NCBI GenBank assembly: GCA_016222825.1
Contig: JACRQF010000014.1
Span: 124,001 to 188,000 of the forward strand
DNA length: 64,000 nucleotides
Direction: 5' to 3'
Origin: Verrucomicrobiota bacterium
Lineage (GTDB): Bacteria; Verrucomicrobiota; Verrucomicrobiia; CAIQCK01
A program made the position numbers and the translations under genes. The notes below the pieces were generated by a model. It was not told where the DNA came from. It saw nothing but the letters and a program-made list of their open reading frames with translations, and made no database searches. How positions within the stretch are numbered: position 1 is the stretch's first letter; every line of letters starts with the position of its first letter. Shown here piece after piece: positions 25,934 through 34,689 of the stretch.

Positions 25934-28900
25934 GGAGTCGTCCTTACAGTTGTGAGGATCGTCGCCGGACCGAGCAGGCCGGAGCTTGGGTCGCCGCGAT
26001 AGCGGGTCGGGATGGTGACATAGTGGTTCGCCAGCGTATTGAACACCAGCACTTCGATCCGGTTCTCGCCGGGCTTGACCTGCTTGGAGATGTCCACGCG
26101 CCAGGGCGGCGCGACGCGGATGCCGGCGAGTTGGCCGTTCACGCGGACTTCGGCCGACGCAACCACTTTGCCAAGGTCGAGAGTGACCTCGCCGCGCACC
26201 TGTTCCGATGTCAGCGTCACTGTCTTACGATACCACGCGCCGCCGGAGTAGCACTCCAGCGCGCCGGCCTTGGACCAATCGCCGAGCGTCGTGAGGCCGC
26301 GTTCGCATTCGAGCCGGATGGGTTCGGGGAACACCGCCGCACCGCTCACGCCCGTCTCCGGCACCACGCGCAACGCGACGATCGCCGCGCGCGGGAGCGA
26401 TGACGACGCCTCGAAACGGCTCCCGCTTGGGGCATGCATCGGCTGGCCATCGGCCCACGCTTCGACTTTGCCTTTCGCGGTGAGCGTCATGGCCCGGAAG
26501 CCCGGCGGCGCGGTGAAACGGAACCATTCGGCGGGCCGGGTTCCGGCGTGAACGTCGAAGCGGATCACCGACTCGTCATCGAACCAACTCATTGCCAGTG
26601 GCGTGCGCTTTGACGGCTTGACGGCGGCTTCATCGCGCTTCAGGACGAAGTAGCCACGGCCCGCGCGGTCGTAGCGGATGAGCAGTGGGTTGGCACCCGG
26701 GCGCAGCGACACGGCGCCCTCCACATTCTCAATGCGCGTGCCGTTCAGAAAGACGGACGCCGGAGTCAGCACCTCCGAGGCGTGCGGCTTCTCACCATCG
26801 CGGCGGGCGCTCGCCACGATGTGCGCCCGCGTCTTGTTCGCGACCGTCGCGCTCGTCCAGAGATAGTAGCGGTTGCCTGCCGGTTCTGACTCATACTTGA
26901 TCTCGTTGAGCGCCTTGCCAGGTTTGCCCAGGCAGAGGAAATGGTCGGTGACGTTCTCTTTTAGGCCGTGCCAGCCTTGATGGCCGGGGTCGCCTTCGAG
27001 TCCCTGTCGCCATGAGAAGCTGTAGGGCCGCCAGCGATACGGCTTGCCGGCGACAATGACTGACTCTTGCGGATTCACTCGCGTGAGTTTCGCCAGATCC
27101 GCCTCCGGTGCCTCCGTCGGCAACGGCCCCAGCAGCCAGAACTGCTGGCCGTAGCCGTGAGTGACTCGCTTCCAGCGGCTGTCGTCGAAATCCGCCGCCC
27201 GCCACGCTGCTGCGTTGCCACTCTCAATGGCGTGACGGAAGATGCGCGCTTCCGGCCCGATCATTTTCTCTGTTACAGGCAGCCGGAAATCGCCGTAACG
27301 ATTGTCCATCGTCGGCTTCAACTCGAACTCCCAATCGCCGTCCAGTTCGATTTTGGATTTTGGATTTGCTTCGCAGGTCTCGCGGACTCGGCTTTGGATT
27401 TTGGATTCGTCAGCGAGCAACGGCTCGCCGGGGCTGAAGACGACAATCTGCGCCTCGTAATCTTCCAGCGGCATCTCGACCTTTGTGCCGGTCACCGTCT
27501 CGCCAAGCGCGCGTAGCGGTCGCGTCGCGCCCGTCCACGGATCCCACAACTCCACCCGGCCTTTGGCGCGGAACTCGACCGTCGAGTTTTTCGGCGCGTC
27601 CATCACCATATAGACATGCCGCGGGCCGATCTTGCGGTGGAGCGAGCGCACGGGCTTGTCCGTGCGCGTGTCGGGCGTGAACGCGCCGAGAATCACCGCC
27701 GGCACGTCGGCGGGTGTGGCGAGCCGGTTCTTTGCGGCGAACGTCGCGGCCACCACCGCGTCGAGTTCCTTGTCGTCGCGTCCCGCGCGGTCGCTGGCAA
27801 ACGGCAGCGTGCCGACGCCCAGCACCAGCCCGCCGGCTTTGGCAAACACGCCCGCCTTTTCCAAGGACGGCCAGCGCACCGCCTCCATCGCCGGGAAGAT
27901 CAGCGCGCGATACGACGAGTCGGCCACCTCCAACCGCCCGGCGCGGACCTTCGCGCGGGCGAGCGAGTCGGCGTCCACAAACTCGAAGTTGACGCCGGCG
28001 GCCATCAGCGCGCGCGCCGTGTCGAACGCCACCTGCGTCGCCTTCTTGCCGTCCAGCCCCGCCTCGAACGGCGCGACCGGATAGACCACCGCCACGTCGC
28101 AGACGAACGTGCCCTGACTCAGCAAATACGAGAGGCGGTCGAAGTATTTCAGGAACACACCCATGTGCTCCCAGTAAGGCATGCGGAAGTGGTAGCACGG
28201 CGGCGCCCATTCCCAGAACGAGCCGTGCGTCGTGTAGTAAAGCCCGTGCAGGTTCAGCAGCGTGCAGCCGTAGAGAAAATTCTCACGCGTGGCTTGCATC
28301 AGCCGCTCCGGCGTCGCGCCCCAGCCGAGACTGTGATAACCCTCCAGCCACACGCGCGGCCGGCGGTAGAGGCTCGCAATGGACGACGACACCTTGCCCT
28401 TGATAAGGTCGGCGCGCCCGCCGGGCGTGTCGTGGCCCGGCGCGCTATACCAGCGCGTGGCGCGGAAATAGTCGCCGAACTCGTCCGGCCGCAGCCCACG
28501 CCCGCCGGAGTCGCAGGCGAAAATCAGCCCGCGCGAGGCGTGCCAGCGATAGACCGGCTGGAAGTAACGCTCCTCCATCAACGCCATGCGCACGTCGGCG
28601 AAATCCATCCGCGCCTTCGGCGTTACCGGCCCCATGTCGCCCCAGAGCGCCGGTAGCACCTCGAACACGTCGTAACCCTTGCGCTTCCTGAACTCGGCGG
28701 CGAAGTCCGCGTTCCAGACCTGCGTGCCCGCGCCGATGTGCAGCTCGTCGTTGAAGAAATAGTTTAGCCCCTCGTGCGACCTGTTCGGGGTCGCGTCCTG
28801 AAACCGCTGGTAGAAGTCGCGCACGACGGTCTCGCCCACGCCCGCCAGCAGTGGATTGATCGTGTTGGGCTGTGGCTCGGCGCGAAACACGCACACTTCC

Positions 28901-29592
28901 CACTCGCCCTCCGCGGGGGCCGTCCACCGCACCACGCCGTCGCGCACGAACGGCATCACATCCACGCTGCCGCGCTGGAGCCGGCTGCCCTCGACGCGAT
29001 AAGCCCGCGCCGCGATCAGATTCGGCGGCACCGCGACGCTGGCAGTCTGGCCGCCCTTCAAACGCTGGCGCGATGGCGGTTGGAGTTTCAGCGCGTTGAG
29101 TTCCGGCTTCGAGTAGAAGAGCTGACGAAACAGGTTGTTCCCCTGCGGCCAATCGAGCGTATAAGTGCTCAGCCCGATGCCCATGCCGCGTTTGCGGCAC
29201 TCGTCAGCGACGCGGCCCCAGATGCGCCACCAAGCATCGCTAAAGATTGGCGGTTCCGCCGCATATGTCGGCCAGCCCGGCGAGTCCTCGTGCGCGTAGT
29301 TCACCTGCACACCGCTGATGCCCTTTTTGTGCAGTTCGTCGAGCTGCCAAATGAGCCGCTCCTCATCCAGCGGGTCGCCGGTCCACCACCAGAACGGCAC
29401 TTGGCCGTATCCCGGCGGTGGGTTCTTGAAACCGGGCAGCGCGTCGAGGTTCGCGTCGCGCAACGGAAACCCGATGGCATGCGCCGGAGGTAGCGGCGTG
29501 TGGGCCGGATCGCTGAAGGCGAGTGGGTTGGCGGCATGGGCCGCGAACGCCGTGAGCAGAGCGAGCAACAGGGTGGCGAGGACGCATTTCAT
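25930..29592 (-). CDS. GH106-type alpha-L-rhamnosidase, exported
   Basis: The 1220-residue protein has a signal peptide (VLATLLLALLTAFAAHAANP). Near the N-terminus are the family-typical segments GFKNPPPGYGQVPFWWWTGD and LDELHKKGISGVQVNYAHED. The barrel continues with NDELHIGAGTQ and WLEGYHSLGWGATPERLMQ. The C-terminus (EVRVNGQLAGIRVAPPWRVD, PGENRIEVLVFNTLANHY) is a galactose-binding-like domain of the type GH106 proteins carry. Family members release terminal alpha-L-rhamnose from plant or algal glycans. I placed the start at 29592, where the signal peptide begins; the frame extends further upstream to 29673. The gene overlaps the LamG gene by ATGA. Confidence 0.8.
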   Translation of the reverse strand: MKCVLATLLLALLTAFAAHAANPLAFSDPAHTPLPPAHAIGFPLRDANLDALPGFKNPPPGYGQVPFWWWTGDPLDEERLIWQLDELHKKGISGVQVNYAHEDSPGWPTYAAEPPIFSDAWWRIWGRVADECRKRGMGIGLSTYTLDWPQGNNLFRQLFYSKPELNALKLQPPSRQRLKGGQTASVAVPPNLIAARAYRVEGSRLQRGSVDVMPFVRDGVVRWTAPAEGEWEVCVFRAEPQPNTINPLLAGVGETVVRDFYQRFQDATPNRSHEGLNYFFNDELHIGAGTQVWNADFAAEFRKRKGYDVFEVLPALWGDMGPVTPKARMDFADVRMALMEERYFQPVYRWHASRGLIFACDSGGRGLRPDEFGDYFRATRWYSAPGHDTPGGRADLIKGKVSSSIASLYRRPRVWLEGYHSLGWGATPERLMQATRENFLYGCTLLNLHGLYYTTHGSFWEWAPPCYHFRMPYWEHMGVFLKYFDRLSYLLSQGTFVCDVAVVYPVAPFEAGLDGKKATQVAFDTARALMAAGVNFEFVDADSLARAKVRAGRLEVADSSYRALIFPAMEAVRWPSLEKAGVFAKAGGLVLGVGTLPFASDRAGRDDKELDAVVAATFAAKNRLATPADVPAVILGAFTPDTRTDKPVRSLHRKIGPRHVYMVMDAPKNSTVEFRAKGRVELWDPWTGATRPLRALGETVTGTKVEMPLEDYEAQIVVFSPGEPLLADESKIQSRVRETCEANPKSKIELDGDWEFELKPTMDNRYGDFRLPVTEKMIGPEARIFRHAIESGNAAAWRAADFDDSRWKRVTHGYGQQFWLLGPLPTEAPEADLAKLTRVNPQESVIVAGKPYRWRPYSFSWRQGLEGDPGHQGWHGLKENVTDHFLCLGKPGKALNEIKYESEPAGNRYYLWTSATVANKTRAHIVASARRDGEKPHASEVLTPASVFLNGTRIENVEGAVSLRPGANPLLIRYDRAGRGYFVLKRDEAAVKPSKRTPLAMSWFDDESVIRFDVHAGTRPAEWFRFTAPPGFRAMTLTAKGKVEAWADGQPMHAPSGSRFEASSSLPRAAIVALRVVPETGVSGAAVFPEPIRLECERGLTTLGDWSKAGALECYSGGAWYRKTVTLTSEQVRGEVTLDLGKVVASAEVRVNGQLAGIRVAPPWRVDISKQVKPGENRIEVLVFNTLANHYVTIPTRYRGDPSSGLLGPATILTTVRTTP

Positions 29593-29608
29593 GGTTGTTC
29601 CGTTCGTT

Positions 29609-30787
29609 TCAGTTTTTCCACTCGACGACTCCGGTCTGCTTCTCGATGTCCATACGCACCGACGCATGGGCAAATTCCCTCGTGTAAACGTATCCGTCCC
29701 GAACTGCTGGACCTTTGGGCGCGCCCAATGGGCGGTTAAACTCGGACGGATGCGTCATCCAGGCTTTGCTCTTCTTGGCGTCGTAGCCGTCGTGCGCGCA
29801 GAAGTAACTGTGTTTCTCGGCGCAGATGAGAAAGATCGCCAACAGATACTGAAACCGGCGCACGGCCACTTCGTTGCCGGTCAGGGACTTGCGAATCTCA
29901 TCGGTGCGCTGCCGGTTCTTTGTTCCCTCCTTGTTCTCTTCCTCGCCGAGCCCGGCGGTGAAGGCGATGACGAATCCCCGCCGCGCTGCCTCCTGAAAGG
30001 CCGCCAAGCCCTTGGCCACATAGTCCTTCAACGGGACGTTGCCAACCGCGGTTTCAAACCCCTCCATGTAGGAGCCGTCAAACCCCCGCAGGCGGCTCAT
30101 CCCCGAATCCGGGAGGCGCGCCCTCAGCACATTCGCCACCATGAGCTTCTCCGGCCCCAATATCCGCCGCGCGTCCTGCATCATGGCCGTATAGCCATCC
30201 ACCAGAGCGGCCTTTTTCTTCTCGCCGATCTCGTCCCGCAGATAAGCCGGCTCCAGAACCTTGATGTTGCCGTCGAGAAACAGCCCGTCAATCACCGGGT
30301 CGGCGCAAACCTGCTTGGCGCTGGCGAGCCACCAGTCGCGCAATTTCCCGTTCGTCAGGTCGTAGGCTTGAACGCGGTTGCGCACAAGCTTGTCGTTGCC
30401 GTTGCGCCCAACCAGCAAGGCGCCCGGAATGTTCGTCAACGATGCGTTGGCCGCATAGCCATCGTAATGCACGATCACGTTTCGGTAATACAACACTTTC
30501 GTTGCCGGGTTGATCTTCTTGATGGCCCGTGCCGCTGCCAGCGTGCCCGCCTCGGTCGAGCCGGACTCAGTGGCGCCGGTGCCCTTTTCGAAAGTGACCA
30601 ACGGGAAGGAAGCGAGGTATCGAATCTCGTCGGCAGTAAACGCGGTGTTCTTCCGTATGTGCATGTAACGCGGCATGCGCTCCCACGAAAACGATGGCAA
30701 CCTGTTGGTGCCGGCTGACGGAGCAGCACCCAACGCGGCCAGCGGCGCAAGCGACAGGACAATGAGGAGAGTGAGGAGGTGTTTCAT
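29609..30787 (-). CDS. Exported putative glycosyl hydrolase-like TIM barrel
   Basis: The protein has 392 residues with a signal peptide (MKHLLTLLIVLSLAPLAALG). Segments such as PRYMHIRKNTAFTADEIRYL, IKKINPATKVLYYRNVIVHY, ADPVIDGLFLDGNIKVLEP and RLRGFDGSYMEGFE match putative glycosidases of the hypothetical glycosyl hydrolase (GHL15/GH114-like) type. No activity is known for close relatives that I can name. An alternative start at 30805 (MTGCVD before MKH) would overlap the stop of the upstream esterase gene by ATGA; I prefer 30787 because other genes here start at the MKH codon. Sixteen bases separate it from the GH106 gene. Confidence 0.65.
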   Translation of the reverse strand: MKHLLTLLIVLSLAPLAALGAAPSAGTNRLPSFSWERMPRYMHIRKNTAFTADEIRYLASFPLVTFEKGTGATESGSTEAGTLAAARAIKKINPATKVLYYRNVIVHYDGYAANASLTNIPGALLVGRNGNDKLVRNRVQAYDLTNGKLRDWWLASAKQVCADPVIDGLFLDGNIKVLEPAYLRDEIGEKKKAALVDGYTAMMQDARRILGPEKLMVANVLRARLPDSGMSRLRGFDGSYMEGFETAVGNVPLKDYVAKGLAAFQEAARRGFVIAFTAGLGEEENKEGTKNRQRTDEIRKSLTGNEVAVRRFQYLLAIFLICAEKHSYFCAHDGYDAKKSKAWMTHPSEFNRPLGAPKGPAVRDGYVYTREFAHASVRMDIEKQTGVVEWKN

Positions 30788-30801
30788 GTCCACGCACCCT
30801 G

Positions 30802-32796
30802 TCATCGGCTGCCGCCCTGCATCCAGCGCAGGTTGCGGAACTCCGGCGCGGCACCCTGCCACGGTGCGCCGATGCGCTGGTGTTTGTCCTGCTTGCCGCC
30901 TTTGCGGGCGACGAGGGTCTCGCAATCGTAGAGACGCAACTCGCGGACGCCGGTCCAGTCGGTTAGCGTCTTCCCTTCGGCGTTCTTGAAGTCGCCCGGC
31001 GCGAGAACGACGCTCTGCCATTCCTTGCCGCCGTTGAGCTCGACTTCGGCGGCGGCATCGTCCAGGCCGACAACCAGCTTGTTCGGCCGTTCACACCGCA
31101 CGTCGAGCGCGAGTTTCGCCCCGGTCGACGCTTTCCACTTCGCGTCGTAAAGTTTGTGCGTCCGCCGCGGCCACCGACCGGTCAAATCATAGGTGAACCA
31201 CTCCTTCTGCCAGCCTCCTGCGAAACTCTCGATGAGCAACGAGGTTTTTTCTGTCGACTTCACGCCGTTCGCTTTCAACTGCGCCGGCGATGCGATGCGC
31301 ATGACAGAGGAGATGTTGAAGGTCGCTGTGGTGAACGTTCCGTAGTAATAGCCCGCCGCGGTCACCGGCGTTTCCAGCGGATAGGGCACGTTGGCATACG
31401 CCCACAACGGTCGCTCGGTGTCCAGCACCGGCAACTCCGCCGTCCACGCATCGCCGTTGCGCTTGGCCGACGCGTGGTGCCAGAAACGTGCGATGGTGTT
31501 CGACATGCTGTCTTTCTCGCCGTCCGACTTGCCTTGTTGCGTGTAGAAGATGTCCACGCTCAGCGGCTTCTTCGAGAGATCGGGCTTCACGGAAAACGAA
31601 GGCACACCGTTGGCTGTCTTCAGCGTCAACGTCGCTTCCGGTGTCTTCGGCCAATTGAACGTTCCCTTCAGATGCTGATCGAACCAGAGCGGCCCGGCGA
31701 CTTGAAACGGCTCCGTGTCCTGATGATTGTGATGCGCCGCACAGGTCACGCGCCACGCCGCGCTCTGGATTTCGCCGAGCGACCTTTCGAGGTCGTTGAT
31801 TTGACCATGGAAATCGTTCGCCGGACACAGGAACACGATTGGACAAACGATGCGGCTGAGATAGACGCCATCCGCGAGGGTTGCCGCGTAGAGCGCGTTG
31901 TCGGTGGGCCGGTTGCTGATGCCGCCGCACGACGGCGCGGCCGCCTTGATGCGCGCGTCGCTGCCGGCGGTCATGACGGTAAGCTTGCCGCCCATCGAGT
32001 GGCCATAAACGCCGAGTCGTTCGGGATCCACCTCCGGCTGTTGCTCCAGAAATGTCAACGCCCGCCGCGCCGCCAGCGTGCAGAGAAACCAAGGGTTGTT
32101 CCGCGGCGACTCCACCGCATCGAGCGTCCACTTCTCCGGCGCGACGCTGGCGAACTGGTTCTTCGGGTTCCGGCAAGGCGCGTGGTAGGCATCGAGCGCG
32201 CCCCAATCCGTCGTGACGCGATACTTCGGGTCGTCCGTTTTGCCCGCCCAGAAGAGCGCGACCACGTCTGGGTTCACCGAGTAGCCCGGTGCGCTGATTC
32301 GGCCCGCCCACGCGATGGAGATCGTTGCGTAGCCTCGCTTGGCATTGGTCAACGGCGCCTTGTAATCGGCGTATTGGCCGCCGCCGTGGATTTGCAGCAG
32401 CCCCGGCAGCTTCTTCGCGCCCTTCGGGAACCCATACACACCGGCCAGCATCGCCTTCTGTCCCTTGAACACGCCGATGCGCAGCCGCACGACGCGCAGC
32501 ACCGCGCCGTCTTCTTCCCACTCCTTGAGCAACTCGGTTTCCAGCGGTTCCTTGCGCGGGTCGTAGTTGCCCCAAAGTTCCTCGAACGTCGCCGGCACGC
32601 GACCGTCTTTCAGCGGCGGCAACGACTCGCCGGCTACAGCCGGCACCGCGAAAGGAACCTGGAGCAAGATAGAGATGGAGAGGATGGTTCTCGACGTCGC
32701 CTTGATGTGCTTGCGATATGTCGCCGACGCTTCCGCGGCGAGCGCGGCCAGCGGCGCGAGCAGCAGGGCGGCGAGTAGCGGGAGGGTGTGTTTCAT
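30802..32796 (-). CDS. Exported alpha/beta hydrolase with two signal peptides in tandem
   Basis: The 664-residue protein contains a dienelactone-hydrolase/acetyl-xylan-esterase-like core: LLQIHGGGQY, YATISIAWAGR, the nucleophile elbow GVYGHSMGGKLT at about residue 267, PANDFHGQIND for the acid and CAAHHNHQD for the histidine. A beta-rich C-terminal part of about 300 residues follows and ends in a probable carbohydrate-binding module. The N-terminus is odd: residues 1-24 form one signal peptide (MKHTLPLLAALLLAPLAALA) and residues 33-56 form a second (TILSISILLQVPFAVPAVAG). AAAGGAG seven bases before 32796 fixes the start at the MKH codon. The 3' end lies close to the glycosidase-like gene. Confidence 0.75.
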   Translation of the reverse strand: MKHTLPLLAALLLAPLAALAAEASATYRKHIKATSRTILSISILLQVPFAVPAVAGESLPPLKDGRVPATFEELWGNYDPRKEPLETELLKEWEEDGAVLRVVRLRIGVFKGQKAMLAGVYGFPKGAKKLPGLLQIHGGGQYADYKAPLTNAKRGYATISIAWAGRISAPGYSVNPDVVALFWAGKTDDPKYRVTTDWGALDAYHAPCRNPKNQFASVAPEKWTLDAVESPRNNPWFLCTLAARRALTFLEQQPEVDPERLGVYGHSMGGKLTVMTAGSDARIKAAAPSCGGISNRPTDNALYAATLADGVYLSRIVCPIVFLCPANDFHGQINDLERSLGEIQSAAWRVTCAAHHNHQDTEPFQVAGPLWFDQHLKGTFNWPKTPEATLTLKTANGVPSFSVKPDLSKKPLSVDIFYTQQGKSDGEKDSMSNTIARFWHHASAKRNGDAWTAELPVLDTERPLWAYANVPYPLETPVTAAGYYYGTFTTATFNISSVMRIASPAQLKANGVKSTEKTSLLIESFAGGWQKEWFTYDLTGRWPRRTHKLYDAKWKASTGAKLALDVRCERPNKLVVGLDDAAAEVELNGGKEWQSVVLAPGDFKNAEGKTLTDWTGVRELRLYDCETLVARKGGKQDKHQRIGAPWQGAAPEFRNLRWMQGGSR

Positions 32797-32798
32797 GG

Positions 32799-34676
32799 TC
32801 ATTCTCCTTTCCGTCCCCAAACTTTAAGTGTCAGGGAAGCGGATCCGGGATTCTCAAACGGGCCGGGGGTCGGATTAGATTCGTTGCGCGGCTTGCCGAA
32901 GTAATCGGTGGTGATCCGAACAGGCGAGCCGTCGGGGTTTTCAAACGGCACGCCGGGAACTTTGGCGCGCCCCAGCAATTCCGTTGTCACCAAGGTCCGG
33001 ATCGACTCCCGCCACTCCGGTCGGCTGATCCATTCGATATAGACGCCGTCCGCCTTCATCACGGGGGTCAAATCCGGCCATACGTCTTGAGACAGCGACG
33101 GGGAGACTTCTTTATCATGGGGAACCGCGCCACGGACGAACAGGTTGCCCTTCATCGTCACGGGCCTTGCGGGGTCGGCATAATCGGCCACGAGACTGAT
33201 GTAGCGGCCTCCCTTTTGGGGCGGTCGGCCGGCAAAGATGTTGTTATAGAAGCGATCGTCTCCGGGCTTGTTCGCATGCTTCCCGGCCATCGTGGTTGAA
33301 TGCGCCTTCAGGTAGGGCGTGATGCGAGAGGTATCCTTGGTTGCGCAGCGCCCGGCAAACAGGTTGTGAATAAAGGCATTGCCCCGCGACAAGTTGTGCA
33401 GGGAATTCGGAGACAGAAAAATATTGTTGGCGACCAACGCCGGCCCGTGATTCACCTCCAGATAAAGATCAACCGTGGAGTTGTTGTAAGCGAGGTTTCC
33501 GCTGATCGTGGCCCCCTGTCCCATCCAATCGAGCCAGAGTCCGCGAGGAGTGTCATGCACGCAGTTGCCCCGAATGACGGTGTCCACCGCCCCATGCAGC
33601 TTGATGCCGCCCTGTTCTTGCCCGTGGAAAAGTCGCCGGACATGAATGTGGGACACTTCATTGCCTTCGATGAGGCTGAAGGCACCGCCCAGACTTCCGC
33701 AAATCCCGGCTTGTTCGCAGTGTGCGACTCGGTTCCCACGCACCACATGATGACCAATGTTGTCCTTGCTCCATCCGCCGTTTCGCAGGGCTTCCTCGAT
33801 CATCTGCGTGTATCCGGCGAGGTTGCCGGTAAACTCGCCCATGTTCTTGAGCCCTAACGTCAGTCCTGCACAAACGGAATGGCTGATGGTGTTGTTCTCA
33901 ATGACCCACCCTTTGCTCCAGTGGGTGCCGATGAGACCGATTTGCTCCACCGTTGGGGGTGCCCAAGGGGTGGCCGCCTGTGTGAGCGTGAATCCGCGAA
34001 CGGTGATGTAGTTGATTCCCGGCTTCTCAGGATAGAAAACCGTCCGGCGGACATTGACCTCGACCAACTCATGATTGGGATCGGCCCCGGGAAATTGCGC
34101 GTGAATGGTCGTATGCTGATCGTCCACTTGTCCAAACCAGAGCGGAGAGGCGCCGGCGGGAGCCAGCACCTCGGCCAGCGCAGCGGCTTCCGTCAGCCAG
34201 TTTCCATTCAAATAGACAGAGCCCGTGTGATGTTGGCGCCCCTTGGGATCAAACCAATGGCCCTGAATCAAATCACTGAACGGATTGAAGCTGCCGAAGA
34301 ACGAATTCGGCAGCGTCACCTTCCAGGCATCGTTCTGAACTTTCGTCCAGTTCTTAACAACCTCGGAGCCTTTGATCTCCACCTTCTCGCCCGGCGCGGC
34401 CTGATAGACGATGCGCCGGGAATCGGACTCGCCACCCCGTGGCGGACTGACGCGCTCGCGATACACGCCCTGATGGACGGTGATCGTGTCACTGGGTTGC
34501 GCCAGATCGGCGGCGCGTTGGATGGTGCGCAGCGGGGCCTGTGGCGTGCCTGGATGGGAGTCTTGGCCGGTTGGTGCCACGTGCAGTTCCGCCGCGGACA
34601 GATTGACCGCTGCCGCGAGACTCAGGACAAGGAGGAAACGTGAGGCTGGCTTGATTAGTTGCATGGCGTCTGACAT
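32799..34676 (-). CDS. Exported parallel beta-helix protein (right-handed, large)
   Basis: The 625-residue protein has a signal peptide (SRFLLVLSLAAAVNLSAAEL). It opens with ELHVAPTGQDSHPGTPQAPL, the usual DUF1565-like entry of parallel beta-helix proteins. Many short rungs with Asn ladders follow (VIENNTISHSVCAG, VVRGNRVAHCEQAG, VIRGNCVHDTPRG, TISGNLAYNNSTV, NIFLSPNSLHN). The fold is used by polysaccharide lyases and glycosidases, but no catalytic residues can be assigned. A GGAAG about six bases before 34676 favours this start over 34763. The stop lies three bases before the esterase start and inside its ribosome-binding region. Confidence 0.8.
   Translation of the reverse strand: MSDAMQLIKPASRFLLVLSLAAAVNLSAAELHVAPTGQDSHPGTPQAPLRTIQRAADLAQPSDTITVHQGVYRERVSPPRGGESDSRRIVYQAAPGEKVEIKGSEVVKNWTKVQNDAWKVTLPNSFFGSFNPFSDLIQGHWFDPKGRQHHTGSVYLNGNWLTEAAALAEVLAPAGASPLWFGQVDDQHTTIHAQFPGADPNHELVEVNVRRTVFYPEKPGINYITVRGFTLTQAATPWAPPTVEQIGLIGTHWSKGWVIENNTISHSVCAGLTLGLKNMGEFTGNLAGYTQMIEEALRNGGWSKDNIGHHVVRGNRVAHCEQAGICGSLGGAFSLIEGNEVSHIHVRRLFHGQEQGGIKLHGAVDTVIRGNCVHDTPRGLWLDWMGQGATISGNLAYNNSTVDLYLEVNHGPALVANNIFLSPNSLHNLSRGNAFIHNLFAGRCATKDTSRITPYLKAHSTTMAGKHANKPGDDRFYNNIFAGRPPQKGGRYISLVADYADPARPVTMKGNLFVRGAVPHDKEVSPSLSQDVWPDLTPVMKADGVYIEWISRPEWRESIRTLVTTELLGRAKVPGVPFENPDGSPVRITTDYFGKPRNESNPTPGPFENPGSASLTLKVWGRKGE
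32804..32810 (-). promoter_or_regulatory. Shine-Dalgarno that sets the esterase start
   Basis: AAAGGAG on the minus strand lies seven bases before the ATG at 32796 and only one base before the ATG at 32802. It therefore supports initiation at MKHTLP. It is encoded within the last codons of the beta-helix gene, whose TGA lies between the site and the start. Confidence 0.6.
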
Positions 34677-34689
34677 CGGTCGCTTCCTT

